From the NCBI RefSeq assembly GCF_902806685.2, contig NC_048550.1, positions 3,391,383 through 3,455,382 of the forward strand: 64,000 nucleotides of DNA, given 5' to 3'. This document shows positions 12,012 to 26,100 of the stretch, in pieces. Positions within the stretch are counted from its first letter, which is position 1, and every line of letters begins with the position of its first letter. The stretch comes from Maniola hyperantus (taxonomy: Eukaryota > Arthropoda > Insecta > Lepidoptera > Nymphalidae). A program made the translations under genes and the position numbers. The notes beneath the pieces were generated by a model. It was not told where the DNA came from and made no database searches. It was given only the letters and a program-made list of their open reading frames with translations.

Positions 12012-12119
12012 CGCGACAGGTCGAGATGCCAATCGTGGAGACGCCCCGCGCGCACCCCCACAGTGGGGGATAGCGCGGCTGACTTGTGAGTGTGCCCATT
12101 GCCATCTTCGCCTGTCGCG
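12012..12119. mobile_element. GC-rich palindromic MITE, TA-flanked
   Basis: Terminal arms CGCGACAGGTCGAGATG and CATCTTCGCCTGTCGCG are flanked by TA on each side. The core is GC-rich (CGCCCCGCGCGCACCC), unlike the surrounding AT-rich DNA. Family members: 40083-40230 and 57950-58104. Confidence 0.75.
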
Positions 12120-12365
12120 TACTATACCTACCTAATATTGGAAGAACCTCGGCAATTTTAAATTGAAAGCATTCGGCCGCCATTTCACAAATATGGCGCG
12201 GGAACCTTCAGCGACTTCCGATAGAAGCGGTCATTTGCATGTCTGACCTGTACAAATATGGACGTGCCTCGAGATGGTTCCTGAACCGGTGTTTAGTAAA
12301 TTGGCTTCGTAAAAGGTGCAATGATTCAAACCGCGTTCCTTTCAACTACCTATAGGTATATATCT

Positions 12366-12592
12366 GGTACTTATCCATACTAATATTATAAATGCGAAAG
12401 TGTGTCTGTCTGTCAGTCTGCTAGCTTTTCACGGCTCAACCGTTCAACCGATTTTGACGAAATTTGGTACAGAGGTGTAGCTTGCAACCCGGGGAAGGAC
12501 ATAGGCTACTTTTTACCCCGGAAAATTTGAGAGTTCCCACAGGATTTAAAAAAACCTAAATCCACGCGTACGAACTCGCGGGCATCAGCTAG
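12366..12592 (+). mobile_element. Helitron-like repeat (ATAAATGCGAAAG type)
   Basis: Starts CCATACTAATATTATAAATG, contains TCAACCGATTTTGACGAAAT and GGGGAAGGACATAGGCTACT, and ends GCGGGCATCAGCTAGT. The CTAGT end without inverted repeats suggests a non-autonomous Helitron. Other copies: 19845-20080, 61528-61745; an inverted decayed copy at 26380-26612. Confidence 0.65.
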
Positions 12593-12825
12593 TCATCAAT
12601 AAGTAGTAATAATAAGATGAATTGATGATTCATCATATTATTATTGTTATCTCTACGCCAAATTATTTTTGTGGCATAAGACGAACTCTATGCTTAGTAC
12701 CTATTAAATAGGTAGACGAGTAAAAGATAAGAAAGTTCAAAAACTTATATATTACAATATATTTATTAGACTACCAAAATGATACCTGCGATCTTCGTCC
12801 GCATGGACCAGTGGGCATTACTATA

Positions 12826-13204
12826 CAGGGTGTAACCAGAACGCTGGCAAAAACGAAGACAGGTGATAGTACTATAGTGATTACCGATATGATACCACAA
12901 AAATAACGCGAAAAAAATATTAAAAATCCTATTATTTTCTAAAAGTTTACGATATAATATTTCAAATAAAACATCTGACTGACGCTAGAGGTCAACGAAA
13001 GTTGCGTAAGTAGGCCACTCGGAGTCAATGCCGCGTCGTAGGCTGGGCATGGACCCGAGTTATGCACGCTATACATTGCGGATTTGTAAAATACTAAATC
13101 ACTAAAACTACAAAATGATGCAAATGGTTAGGTATTGGTATTGGATTGAGTTTGAGTAGTATAACAATAACGCTAAGTTTTTGCTAGCGTTTGGTTACAC
13201 CCTT
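12826..13204. mobile_element. TA-flanked MITE (GGGTGTAACCAGAACGC type)
   Basis: Inverted ends GGGTGTAACCAGAACGCTGG and GCTAGCGTTTGGTTACACCC, flanked by TA. A second copy is at 49219-49545 and shares GACTGACGCTAGAGG and GTAGGCCACTCGGAGT. No ORF. Confidence 0.75.
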
Positions 13205-13399
13205 TATGGGTACCATACCGCCATAGGTTCTTTAATCCCACGGCGGGAACCGCCCCGTATACTCAGAAATTCAGGATTAACATTTAACAGTTTGAATATA
13301 ATGGCTGACCTTGCCTTTCCCTCTTGCCTTGCCTTGCCTCCCCTGTTTTACTAGGTAACCGTAAAAAGATACCAAACTTGGAACTCAATAAAATTTCCT

Positions 13400-13726
13400 T
13401 TATTTTTTCATTCTTTTTTGCTTTCTTTTAAAACAATAACCCAAACTTTTTTTGTAGCCAACCGGACATTTTCCGCTCGAAGAAATCGTGAAGCCGTTTC
13501 TGTTACCTAATACCGGAATGTCTTCAGTATCTTCTAATTTACAAACTTGTATGTTTCTCAAACGTTCCAAATCATCACTGAACACTATAGCGCCCTTGCT
13601 AGGAAACAATTCACTACACTTTGGCACTTCAATCTTCTGGCGAGATGTCACAACTTGTGAAATATTAACACAAAATAATATCATTATTGATATTAGGTAA
13701 ATTGGATTTGGTGCACTCAATAACAT
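13400..13726 (-). CDS. Putative small secreted 4-Cys peptide
   Basis: A single open frame of 108 codons starts at ATG (complement of 13724-13726) and stops at 13400-13402. The first about 27 residues form a hydrophobic signal-like segment (YLISIMILFCVNIS). The predicted mature part has four cysteines, in PKCSELF, IQVCKLED, GKCPVGY and GYCFKRK, and ends in a basic tail (KRKQKRMKK). The complement of 13399-13404 reads AATAAA and overlaps the stop, so a short 3' UTR is possible. The CPxGYxxxxGxCF ending resembles several insect secreted peptides of unknown role, but I cannot name a family. No intron is needed. Against it: the gene is short and isolated between repeats, so it could be chance or a processed fragment. 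Confidence 0.5.
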   Translation of the reverse strand: MLLSAPNPIYLISIMILFCVNISQVVTSRQKIEVPKCSELFPSKGAIVFSDDLERLRNIQVCKLEDTEDIPVLGNRNGFTISSSGKCPVGYKKSLGYCFKRKQKRMKK

Positions 13727-13799
13727 AATTGTTTTTTACTTAGAACTTCAATTAGGTACCTATATGTGGACTTGTTTTATTTAATTGTTACTTGAGTTA

Positions 13800-14350
13800 A
13801 TAACGACAAATGAATCGGTACGAGAACCAAAATATAATGAGGTTGTGATAGCAATGATGAGCGAGCGAGTAGGTACCTATATGGACTGATCAGTGACGCA
13901 TCAAGGATATTATATATTCGTTAGGAATAATAGGTATATTAAGTCATATTATTAAAAGGTATATTAATAACAATAGGATAAACTGTCCGACTGACGTAGC
14001 GACAGCTTCAAGCTGGGTCTATTAACTTAAGATTTTGCACGTAGACCGTATAGGTACTCTCTAACGTACGTCACTACGTAACGTACCTATCTGGACACTA
14101 AGGAAGAATTTTCTGAAATTCTAGCCGAGCGACGCCGGGGCGATGTGATGTCGTCGGTCTTAAATTCGAGAGGTCCGGTGTTCGATCCCGGGCACGCACC
14201 TCTTATTTTTCGTAAGCGTTTTAAGCATTGAAATGATGATGGAGCTCCATGATATCCCTAGATGCTTATAGGTATACTAGTAGTAGGTAGGTACCTACAA
14301 TGATATTAGAAGATTTTCTTCTAATATCATTGGGTACCTACCTACTTATC
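13800..14350. repeat. SINE head and perfect-looking hairpin
   Basis: Positions 14130-14235 hold a SINE head (GGTGTTCGATCCCGGGCACG) on the plus strand. Positions 14282-14345 are a hairpin whose arms, starting AGTAGGTAGGTACCTACAAT, pair almost completely around a loop of about 5 bases; the stem is about 28 bp. No gene is seen here. Confidence 0.65.
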
Positions 14351-14867
14351 TGTATCGGGGGCAAAAGGCAAAGGCGACTACAAGAGATATCCAGAAGGAG
14401 CGTTAGTTCAGCTGAATTTCACCCACGCTGGTCAACCGCACCGGAGACAGAGGCAGATTATCATTAAGGCAAACTAGGCACGTGCCTAGGGGCACGAGGT
14501 TACGAAGGGGCGCGCGCGATCATGTAAAACCCCATTACAAGGCCTACCTAATTATACCTACTAATATTATCTTGTAGTAACCGAAACTGCCTCTTCTTTA
14601 ATATACCAAATTGTCATGATGTGATGTTCTTCACTCGTTCACATAAATAATATACCTAATCACCAACTACCAGCTAGGCAATGAGACGATTCCTCGTTCT
14701 TTCGAAGTTAGTTAGTAAAAAGTTTAATATGGCTGTTAGAGGGACGTGCTAATTGCCTATAGGGCGCTCTCGACATTTGATCCGCCTCTGACCGGAGACT
14801 ATCATCTACGCAAGAGATTGTGTGCAAACAAGGGGGCACTCTATTCCTTCACTCCCACGCTGACCAT

Positions 14868-15016
14868 ACACGATCAAGTTTACTGTCAAGTTTTCAACGG
14901 ACTTGAAGCGGCGCGGCGCGGCGTCCAGTAAACTTGACGGTGTACATAAATAGCTTGACTAGTCGACTTGTTGCCGCTTCAAGTCCGCCGCAAACTTGAC
15001 GGTAAACTTGATCGTT
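14868..15016. mobile_element. Palindromic MITE, AAACTTGA arms
   Basis: Arms of about 43 bp (14870-14911 and 14972-15014) are reverse complements: ACGATCAAGTTTACTGTCAA on the left and its complement on the right. Both then pair through GACTTGAAGCGGC. The core repeats GCGGCGC. Confidence 0.75.
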
Positions 15017-15249
15017 ACCTATAGTTCAATGAGATGGCAATCCAACACGACCGGAGAGAGATCAGGCAGAGACGGCTTTCCGAGGCACGGGGGGGTCATC
15101 GCCAATGTCTCGACTCCGGGCTGCTGCATTTCCTGGCAGAAAATCCTTAACTTTCTTGGCCCGACCCGCGATTTGAACTCTTGACCTCATATCTGTATGA
15201 TTATCCGAAACCGAATACGCTAGTCAATAGACTAACGAGGCAGTCGAGT

Positions 15250-15449
15250 GATATAAAAGGAAAAGGACTGACTGACTGATCTGCCAACGCACAGCTCGAA
15301 CTGGACGGATCGGACTGAAATTTTGCATGCAGATAGTTATTATGACGTAGACATCCGCTAAGAAGGGATTTTTGAAAATTGAATAGGGAGGTAAAATAGG
15401 GGGTAGACAGTTGAGTAGTCAACGCGGTCGCGGGCATATAAGCTAGTGA
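15250..15449 (+). mobile_element. Helitron-like non-autonomous repeat
   Basis: Plus-strand copy of the 152-375 family: ATATAAAAGGAAAAGGACTG at the start, (CTGA)n, TTGCATGCAGATAG, and an end near CGGGCATATAAGCTAGT. Confidence 0.65.
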
Positions 15450-17176
15450 ACCTATAATCTACTAGCTATACTTATAGCTAGGTCAGGTACAGTTTGGGTG
15501 TGCCGTCTGACCTAGTAACTTATATAAGATAGGTATACCGTCTTATAGGTATTTATACAAAGTTATCTTTTATTGTATTATGTAAAAGGTCACTAGTCGT
15601 TCCAGCGGCAGCGGGTAATGGCTCGTGTCCAAACAACCTTCGTTATAATATTACTCATCAAACTGTTGAGTGTAAGGCTCCTATCTATTCTGGAGTTCCT
15701 AGGATACCTGTAGAAAGCTCGTTAAGCCTTACACTTAATAGTCAACCATATAACTAGTGTATACACATTTCAGTATACACATTTCACTTCATTTCATTTC
15801 AGTTTCAAATAATAACCGTTTTTGACATAATAGTAATAGAGCGTCGAATTTAATCTCCAAATCAAAGCCCCCCATTTCGTATGAGAGTTCCCCTGAAATA
15901 AAGCTTTTTATATTTTTTTATACTTACGCTTTTGCACTAATATGGTTCTTATTCATAAGGATCCGTCAAAATACGAAGCAAAGGAGTACATGAGCATAGA
16001 GTGGTAAATCGATTTTATGATGCTGTTATAGACTATAGTTGCTTAGGCTTTTTTCGGGCAAATAATAATATATCCATGGTATCAACGTGTACTAGTACTT
16101 AAATAAATTTCAAGATGTTCTTAAATATGTACCTACTTAATTTTTAAGTTGTTCTTAAATTATAAGAGTATATTGCTACAAAATAACGGGATCTAGTTAT
16201 GAGTCATGACTGCTTCAAGCGACTTAATGAGCATGGCAGCTTCAAGATTTAGAATGTCCTGTTTTAGTTTATTATCAGATGGTAACCCTAACTGCTAGCA
16301 TTGCGTCCTCGGATGTTTTCTCCTTATACATCGATTGAGTCACGAGAACCAAGTATTGGTGTCTTTTACAATCCTTTAACTTTGTTTTTAGAGTTCCGCA
16401 CCTACCTTAAAAAGAAAAATGAACCCTTATAGAAACACTGCGTCACGTCTGCCTGTCTGACTGTCTGCGTGTCTGTCAAGACAAGGGGAATCGAAACCTA
16501 TCGGGTGAATCATGAAATTTGGCAGGTAGCAATAATCTGAAATCCGTGAATTTGTGGTTACATGGCAAAGAAAATTAAAATTTTGTGTTCAAGACCAGTG
16601 TGAAAATTTCTACTCTCTACCTATTACGGTTCACGAGATACAGCCCGCTGACAGACAGATCGACGGACAAAAGAGGTTTAGTAATAGGGTCCTAGGAAGG
16701 AAGGAAGTAACTGGTGTGTTTTGTCGATTTTCACAACTGATTCCTACTTAGCAAACAATTTTTGCCTACCAATCTAGAAAGTTAATTAAATTCAATGGAA
16801 TGTATGACATCTTATAAACCACTTTAATAGTTTAAATTAAGTAACTGGATCTCGTGTATTAATAAATGAATTATAACTCGGAGACTTCTAGGATAGGCGT
16901 CGTCTGTGTTTAATACTTACTATCATAGTGATAACTGATTACAGACAATAACTAAAAAGAGCATTGACACGTACGAAAAAAACATTACAAAAAAAAGAGA
17001 CGTATACACACTGTACACGCCTTTATCTCACGTTAGGCTGCACAAGTTCACCCACTTCCTTTCATATCAGCCAGTCAGCTAGTTTGAAAATCGAACGCGT
17101 GAGTGACTGACGTGTGTTGTGGCCTTAAAAATACACTTTTTAATATGAACTGAAAAGAGTGGCAAAGGTTTTTAAA
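15450..17176. repeat. Upstream region of SWAP70, one repeat copy
   Basis: Positions 16386-16600 hold a diverged GGGTTCCG-type repeat copy (GTCTGTCAAGACAAG, ATCATGAAATTTGGCAGG). The rest is AT-rich with no coding signal that I can support. The SWAP70 promoter and 5' UTR must lie near 17177, but I see no decisive core-promoter motif. Confidence 0.45.
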
Positions 17177-20100
17177 ATGACAGCCTTACTGAAAAATGTG
17201 ACGAACTGTATTTGGCACGCATTTGATTCATTGCAAAACAATCAGGTCGTGCACAAGTCCAAACTTAAGGTTTGTTATTAATTTTTAAGTAAAATAATAT
17301 AACGTACATAGGTATAGGTAGGTACTTTCTATATTATTTCATGGTCGCAAAATGACATAGCCTCGCGAAAATATACCTAGTAGGCTGACATTTATGTTGG
17401 TGACTAACGGATTACCTACCTACCACAATAGAGCTTTAGTAGGAGAGCTTAAGTTAGAGTTAAGTATGGGTAGAGTTAAGTCAAAGAAATATATTTCCTT
17501 TCAAACTTAATCTATCTACCGTTTTGGTTTTCTTACTATTTATTTCTACTAAAATAAAAAAGCTCGATTATAGGTAGTTTTGTGTATTCATTCTCATTCT
17601 TAAAATCCGGAACGAGGAAATTCGCAGAAGAACAAAAGCGACCGACATAGCTCAAAGGATTAGCGCGCTGAAGTGGCAATGGGCAGGCCATGTCTGTCGC
17701 AGAACCGATGGCCGATGGGGCAGACGTGTTCTGGAGAGGAGACCACGTACCGGTAAGCGCAGTGTAGGACGACCCCCCGCCCGCTGGACCGATGACCTGA
17801 AGAAGGTGGTGGGGAGCGGTTGGATGAGGAAGGCGGAGGACCGTGTTTGGTGGCGCGCTCTTGGAAAGGCCTATGTCCAGCAGTGGACGCAAACAGGCTG
17901 ATGGATTGGATTGGATTGGATTCTCATTCAAATAACAAACAAGTTATTTTATCATCTTAGATCATTTCCATTTCCATAATATGCTCGCAAAATCATATTA
18001 TGTAAATAGTTCGTAGATTCTTAGTAGATATCTCTGACTCATCTCAACTCAACCCATCGCCAGCCCACCACTTAGCACGGTTCTTCTCTAAGAATGAGAA
18101 TGATTTAGGGCATCGTCCACCATGCTGGTCCAGTGCGGATTCTTTGAAAACTTTGTAATGAACTCTCAGGCATGAAGGTTTCTTCACGGTGTTTTCCTTC
18201 ATCGTTAAAGCAAGTGATATTTCATTGCTTAGAGCACAAAATTACTTAAAGTTGGTGTGTAAGGTAAATAAGGTGTGTCAGTTTACCCATGATTGAATCC
18301 CAGACGCCCTGAATAGAAGACCGAATGTCTTTGACAGAAAACGAAGTGCTCCTATAAGGGTTCCTTTTTTCCTTTAAAAAACAGTTGTTATCTCAGGTAA
18401 CTCGTATAAGCTGGGAACAGAAAAAACTCACTAGCGACCCGCCCCAGCTTCGAACGGGTAGATTAATACAATTTTCATAGGGATCTCTAATTTTTTTTTA
18501 AATAAAAATATATAGTCTATGTCATTCAGGAATAATGTAGCTTTCTACTGGTGAAAGAATTTTCAAAATCAGTTCAGTAGTTCCAGAGATTACTTCCTGC
18601 AAACATACTTACAAAATTTACCTCTTTATAATATTAAGTATAGATATTTTCTTATATTATATTCTTGAGTTAACCGGAAAATATTTGGTATGTAAACAAG
18701 CCCCGTCAAGCGTCATACCAGAAAGCGCAATCTACACCATTGTTTGATGTTTCAGCCATTGTTCAAACAGTGACTCAGGCCTTTTTCTAGCCATTTGTTA
18801 GACGAGCATTTGACGCTTATTCAGCGTAATTGGCTCACGTTATTTCATTCTAATTTCTATCAGTTTTTTCATTCCCCTGAACCGGATAGCGAATTGTTAG
18901 TCTTAGAGCCTCTATATAGGTGTGACTACCGTTTATTGCCTGTCGTACTACCAATCCTAAGTACCTACTACCAGTAGTAATTCGGGTAATTTGATTACCT
19001 TTGCTACTACTGCAGTTGTGAGGTCGGTCTTTTATAGGAGAGTGTGCTCAGGAACTTTTCGATCTTGTCCCCCCTTCACCATTTTACCACCGAACAGCAA
19101 GACGTCGGGCGAGTTTCCATCTACACGCACGAAACGTTTTGCGTCATCATTCCTCATACCTACGCGGGGCTAAGGTTTGGAATACTCTTCCACGATTATG
19201 TGTTTCCTACCAATTACAACCCAATCTTTAAAACAAGAGTGAATAGGCATCATCACTTTCCATCAGGTGTGATTGTAGTCAAGTGTTTGCCTATAATGAA
19301 TATAAAAAAGTTGTAAAACGGAAAAATAAATAAAAAAAATGATAATATCAAAGGATTCTGGATACATGCGAAAAACGTGGAAATCTCTACAAGAGACCTA
19401 TTTCCAGCTGTGGGATAGAGGTCAGACTTACTGCAGTGGGTGTAAAGATCACTTCTTCCGATAAAATTATATCTCTCCCCTCAAGCAGTTATCTTTCATA
19501 CAAAAAAAATTACAATCGCTTGAGAGTAATTCAGATCTTTTTCAGACGGAAGTAGGTACTTAATGCGAACATTACCTACCTACCTAATTCCTTCTGTATT
19601 TGAAATGGCCACCAAACAGAACAGATGTTTTTAAATAGGATATATACCTATCCGTTACGAATAAGGACCCATAGGTGTTCTCTGAATATAACTATCTAGA
19701 TAGCTACAAGTAAATTCGTGAGACCACTTTATAGATAGGTACTGTTTAGTTTTTCTCATATTTTCCAGCTTGCTGGATTTCCCAAAATCCTTACAGTAGT
19801 AAAAATCATCAAAAGGATCCCTTAGGAATAGTCATAAAATCCATACTAATCCGTACTTCCATACTAATACATATTATAAATGTGAAAGTGTAGCTGTCTG
19901 TCTGTCATTCTGTCTGCTAGCTTTTCACGGCACATCCGTTTAACCGATTTTGACTTCATTTGCTACATAGATAGATATCGCGGGGATGGACTGCTAACAA
20001 AGGCCACTTTTAATCCCGGAAAACCAAAGGATTTTCTCGGGATTCTGAAAAACCAAAATCCATACGGAGAAGTCGCGGGCGTCTTGTATACCTACATCGC

Positions 20101-23100
20101 AGTAAAGTCACAACCTTTACAAGCAGTCACTCATCATCATCCTCATGATAAACCCATTGCCTGCTCACTACAGAGCACGGGTCTCCTCTCAGAGTGAGAA
20201 GGGTTTTGGCCATAGTCTACCACGCTGGCCATGTGCGGATTGGTAGACTTCAAACACCTTTGAGAACATTATGGATAACTCTCAGGCATGCAGGTTTCCT
20301 CACGATGTTTTCCTTGATATTTAATTACTACTGAATAAAAACTTCCTAAAATTTCTAGTAGGTAGGTACTTAGGTGAGGGGTGCTTCCGCCTTGCTATGA
20401 CCTTCTTAGGCGCCCGACTGGCGGAATACACGACGCAGATAATGTGCAATTTTATGCCTTGCATTGATACTTTTATATTGAACCTCTTTGTTAATAAAAT
20501 CGGGTTTATTTCGTTTTTAGAGGGTGTCTCGCCCTAGATATCAACCCCCGGTCATCATCATCTAATGGTGCTTGCTAATAAATGAGTTAAGACCATAATT
20601 TATTATTGGAATCCCTAACAAAGGCTCTTAAAATATTTCAGACTTACGCACCAGTTTATTTGTCATCAGTATCACTCATCAATAATAACAATGAAATTAA
20701 ATTTGTCATTACAATTCGATTAAAAACCTATTATCGAAGTGTTTAATCTACGCACAAATACCTAATTTGTAATGTAAACTCAACCAATCATTTCTTATCT
20801 TTTCTATTTTAGGTAGGTAAGCCTAGATCGTAAAACTGTGCCTTTAGTCATATTATGTAGCACTTGGCAGTTCAAATTTTCAGCTTGATATAATAAAACA
20901 ATCATGATTCGGTAGGTGCTGTAACACACGCCCTGTTCTTGGCACTTTGGGACCCCAACGCCTATCGGTTTTCGAGCTATGTGTCCTGCCCATTGCCACG
21001 TCTTCAGCTTTACAACCCGTTGAACTATAGAGGTTCTCCTACGGATCTTCTCGTTTCTGATTTGATCACGTAGAGAGACTCTTAGCATAGCTTTCCATCG
21101 CCCGCTGAGTGTCTCGACTGAGCTGTGTTATGAGGCCCATAGTAAGCGACCACTGAGTTTATCTGTGTATTGGTGTAAGCGACCATATTATTGTCTTGGG
21201 TCCAATGGGCACTGAGGAGTTTTAGGATGAAAGAGATACTTACTCTTTGTACCTACTTTTTGCCGGCGACAATATTTTCATAGGTCAACAGGTCAAGGAA
21301 AACAGCTGATGACGTCACTGTCCAGTTAATAACAAGAGCCCAACCTCCCAAATCACCTCTGTCCCAAACGGTCGAGTCTATAATCTTGACGTTTATTACT
21401 AGGTAGCTTTTACACGTGGTTTGGCTCGCTTTGTTTGAACGATCTCTAGGTATTTTTACGTCACTGTGTCGATGCAAAATCCGCTGTGTGATTTTTTCAG
21501 ATTATTAGAGGTTTTTGATGCCATTTTGTCAGTTTTAAAAGGCGCGTGTGCATGCAAAAACCAGTTCTTTAGCTAGTATACTAGTTCAAGAGATATTATT
21601 TTTAGGCTAAAAGAAAAGCAATAAATTAATGTATAAAAAAATTAGTAATAAGTCCTACAGTCCTGAAAAATTGTGATTTTTCACATATCGGAATTTGCAT
21701 ACGCATAGCGACCTATATGTATCCTGGTTTGGACTTGGTTTACCTACCTATTCTATAAGGTTGATCACAATTTTCATGCTATCAGTATTTACTCTGCGTC
21801 ACTGTAAAGCGACATATGTTTTAAAAATAGACTCTCATTTTCATTTTCATCATACATTATTAAAAAAAGTTAACTTCACTTACAAGTTTAATTATTAAGT
21901 GCATTTAAAAGACAAAACCAAAAGAGATAATGGTTCTGACTCAATGAGTTCACGCCATATTCACGCCCAGTACGCTAATTGAATTTTTTTGACATCCGGT
22001 TTGTTGTAATGAATAGACCTTCTGGCAACTGGCCCAAATACCCGTACTATCTTGTTAATTGGGCTGAATTATGCCCAATCATCAAGGAGGCATTGTTGGA
22101 ACTTTAGAAGCTACTCAAACAGCCTTCTTATTAACACTGGAATTATCACATTGCGATCATCAGTGGAATTTTGTCCAAAATTCCAGTGCTTGAAAGTTGA
22201 ACTAATAATACTGTGCTTGAAGACCAAAGTATTTGAACAGTGCGTGTTACCATAGATGACAATATGGATCCAAGACATGGTCGACTCTCTAACTATTAAC
22301 CTCATAAGAAAGCTCAAAGTACGTTAGTATACTACCTATTATAATATATTCTGTGCTCAAAGTTACTCAGCGGGCGATGCAGAGAGCTATGCTTGGAATT
22401 TCTCTAAGTGATAAAATCAGAAATGTAAGAGCTCTAGGTTCAATCCTGGGCACGTATCTCTAGCCTTTCAGAGTCATAGCGTTTTAAACAGTTAAATATG
22501 GTGAAGGAAAACATCGTAAGGTCTAAGAAAACATGCATGCCCGAGAGTTCTACATAATGTTTTCAAAGAGGTGTTCAAAGGGCTGAATTCGTTGTCATTT
22601 CGATCTGTAGTTTAGGCAGGTAGGCCGAAACGACGACCGCGACGTCCCAACTCCTCACCACTATAGGCTACCACAGGTTACCTACTTTATCTAGTGTTTG
22701 CGTCCACGTGAAATAACTACACGGACTTTAATATGTTTTATAATATTATGGCCTGGACTGGACGCATCTTCTTCTTATAACTAGCTCTACTAAGTAAGTC
22801 CCGTCATACGAAGACATGTATAAAATACGGAAAATTTTAGACCTGGATTTATTTTATAAATTAAAATATTTATAAAATACGTTCACCTAAATTTAAAATC
22901 CGCAATTTTCTTATAAAGATCTAAAGTAGATACAGCTAACTGTTATGTAGTAAACCAATTAAATATTTATGTCCTTAGATGGCACCTGGAATAGACTGTC
23001 TTACTAAGTATAACCACGTATTGGTAGGTAGGTAGGTACCTAGACACGTTTTCTGCATAATCTTGACGCCTGTATGTAAATTATTTTCAACCGTTTACAT

Positions 23101-26100
23101 TAAACAGCCATTAAATAACTTGACATCCGGTGCTGTACTTGAAAAACAATCAGAATGTTTTAAGTTCGCACTTTGCCTTGAATTTTCCGAGAATGATTTT
23201 TTCTAGATATTTCTTCCGGACGCGTTGCTGAAACTTTATAACTTAATAATAACTTAATAAAAATAACAGTTTTAGAGCGGCGCAACTCTCTTATTGAGAG
23301 TTACATTTTTGTTCCGTTTGCCGTGGAGACCCTGGGGCCATGGAGTCTTAGTGCTAAAAAAGTTACGAGGCATTTCACCGGGATTAATAGCCTCATCTGG
23401 TGACTGAGGGGCCGGCTCATTTTTTGGCTGTCCAGCGCGGAAATGCAGCTAGTATTCTTGGCACAATTCCACGCGGGCATGATTTGTATAGTAATTAGAT
23501 AAGGCTAGCTTTAAGTTTTATTGTATTATTTTAAGTTTTATTTGTAATAATCTCTATATCTTTTTAATATTAGCTTTTAACCGTGACTTCGTCGGTGTAA
23601 AACACAGCTACCGGATTTACGGTTTTTTTTTTAAATTTCCTCCTCTATTTGCCTGTTCTTACGCACAATGAGCCATGATAGGACCTGGTCATTCTGTTTT
23701 AGAACATTGTGAAGAAGGCTCAGACACGCGGGTTTTATCACGATGTGTTCCTTCACCATTAAAACAAGCGATATTACTTATTTTAATTGCCGCACACATA
23801 ACTCCGAAAAGTTAGAAGTGCGTGCATGGAATCGAACCCCTGACCCACGAGGAGACCGACTAGACTACCATCGCTTAAAGTTACCATAATATTATTATAT
23901 TATATTATGTTCAACTTCACAACGCATAAAAATCCTAAATGCGCTGAGCTGAGGGCAAGGCAAGGAAATTACCCCTAAGTCTAACGAACTCGGAGGTTTT
24001 AAAGGCGACAGTAAACAACCTATTAGCCGCACCTAGCCCCGCCTAGGTTTCTAATATACAAACAATTATACTTTAGTCCGCGACTATCACTGAGGAATTT
24101 TGGACGAAAAGACATCTCGAAGCTTCCCAAACGCTGCCCAGTACTCAGTCGAGTAAAACTCGGCGGCACCTAAAGAGGTACCTCTTTCTCAAAATTGGAC
24201 CTACAAAGGGAATTTGCAATTGCATCCTTAAGACCGACATAACAATATACAATATATTTTTATTTTAAAAGCGACCAAAGAGTTAGGCGGAAAATTAAAT
24301 TATCAGAGATAGTGAGAGAAAATTGGTCTAAGGAACCATTTCCTCAATTTTATGAAACGTTTATAGAATAAAAGTTTAAAATAATTGAAGAACAATGCAA
24401 GAAACAAATAAATACACTTTCGTATTTAAGATACTTAATTTATGAAGTAAGTACATAGGATTTGGAATTTTGTGGTTTAGTTAAACCTAATATAATAAAC
24501 ACCACATCTAATGATAAAATGTACTTTGTCTCAACCATACTTAGACAGTAGAGCCCCTTTGACGTAACAACACGATCGCATGACGCGTGTTACATACCTA
24601 ATCATCTGCAAACCTGTGGTGTTATGGACTAAGAGCCAGCGCGTGCCAGACCTTCGTTATTTTATAAAAGCTGAAAATTTCTCTGCGTATTGTCCCCAAC
24701 ACTGGGAGGAACGTTTGTTTGGATCATGGTGGCTTTGGGAGATAACAGGAATAAAGATGTTAAAAAATCTTACGTCAAAGAATACATTTTTTATCTTCTT
24801 CAGAATAGTATTAGAATTCACGTCATGCATTATCAGACACTCAGTATCATGGCAACCCCCTGCCAGACACCCTTATGTTTAAAAGTTTAAGAGTGTCTGG
24901 CAAGGGGTTGCCACGACACTATGTGTCTGGCACTTTTGAGAACATTATGGAGAACTCTCAGGGCGCAGGGGTGCAGGTTTCCTCACGACGTTTTCCTTCA
25001 CCGTTAAAGCAAGTGATATTTAATTGCTTAAAACGCACATAACTCCGAAAAGTTAGAGGTGCGTGTCTGGGATCGAATTCCCGACCTCCCGAGGCGGACG
25101 TCTTAACCACTAGGCTATCATGGTTTAGCGTTTAGTACTTTAATATCTAAATGCAAGTGCATCATAGTTATCATCGAATGAGTCACAAATCATGTGGCGA
25201 AACAAAACTACTCAGAATCCATATTATTCTGTTCGCGCCCTATAAATATCCGTTAGACTGCGTCATATTGAGAGGTCGAATCATGAATGCCTTGAAAGTT
25301 AAGATATTAAGTATATTATTTTTACCTTTTGTGATATTTTTCTCGTGGCTGGGTATATATCACATCAGTGTTTGTTGTGATTAAGTTAGCACCATATAAC
25401 GCCACGAGTCGAACGACTGTCATGAATAGAAACTAGAAATCTAGTTTTAAATCATCAACGCCCAGCTTAAATCCTTTGACCTAGAAAGTTGAAATTTTGC
25501 ACAGAGATTCATTTTTAGGGTTCCGTACCTCAAAAGGAAAAAGGAACCCTTATAGGATCACTTCGTTGACTGTATGTCGTGTCTGTCAAGAAACCTATAG
25601 GGTACTTTCCGTTGACCTAAGAATCATGAAATTTAGCAGATATAGGCCGTAGGTCTTATTTTATAAAATAACTATTATGCATAATAGTTTTTTATTTATC
25701 GTGCAAAATGTCGAACAAAATACCCGTGTACGGAACCCTCGGAGCGCGAGTCTTGGTCGGTTTTTCATATATTGGTAATATATTACTATGGATTATTATA
25801 TTTCCTTGTATGTTTGAATACTTAAAGATGAGCTGACGAGTCTGTAACATGATAGGTACCTTTATGATGCGCCTGTTTTTATTTAGGAATGTAATCCAGA
25901 GCAAATTATAGGCTATTAGACTATTTACTATTAGATATTAGGTAGGTACTACTTCCAAATAAATGCCGATTAGTAAGCCGTGTCCGTGCCCATAATGTTC
26001 TTAGGTGTTTGAATATCCCCAGTTCATGATTTCGATCAAAACGGTATAATTACAGTAATGTATCAGCAGTTTTCATTCAGTTTTTTTGCTTCGCCTGTAA

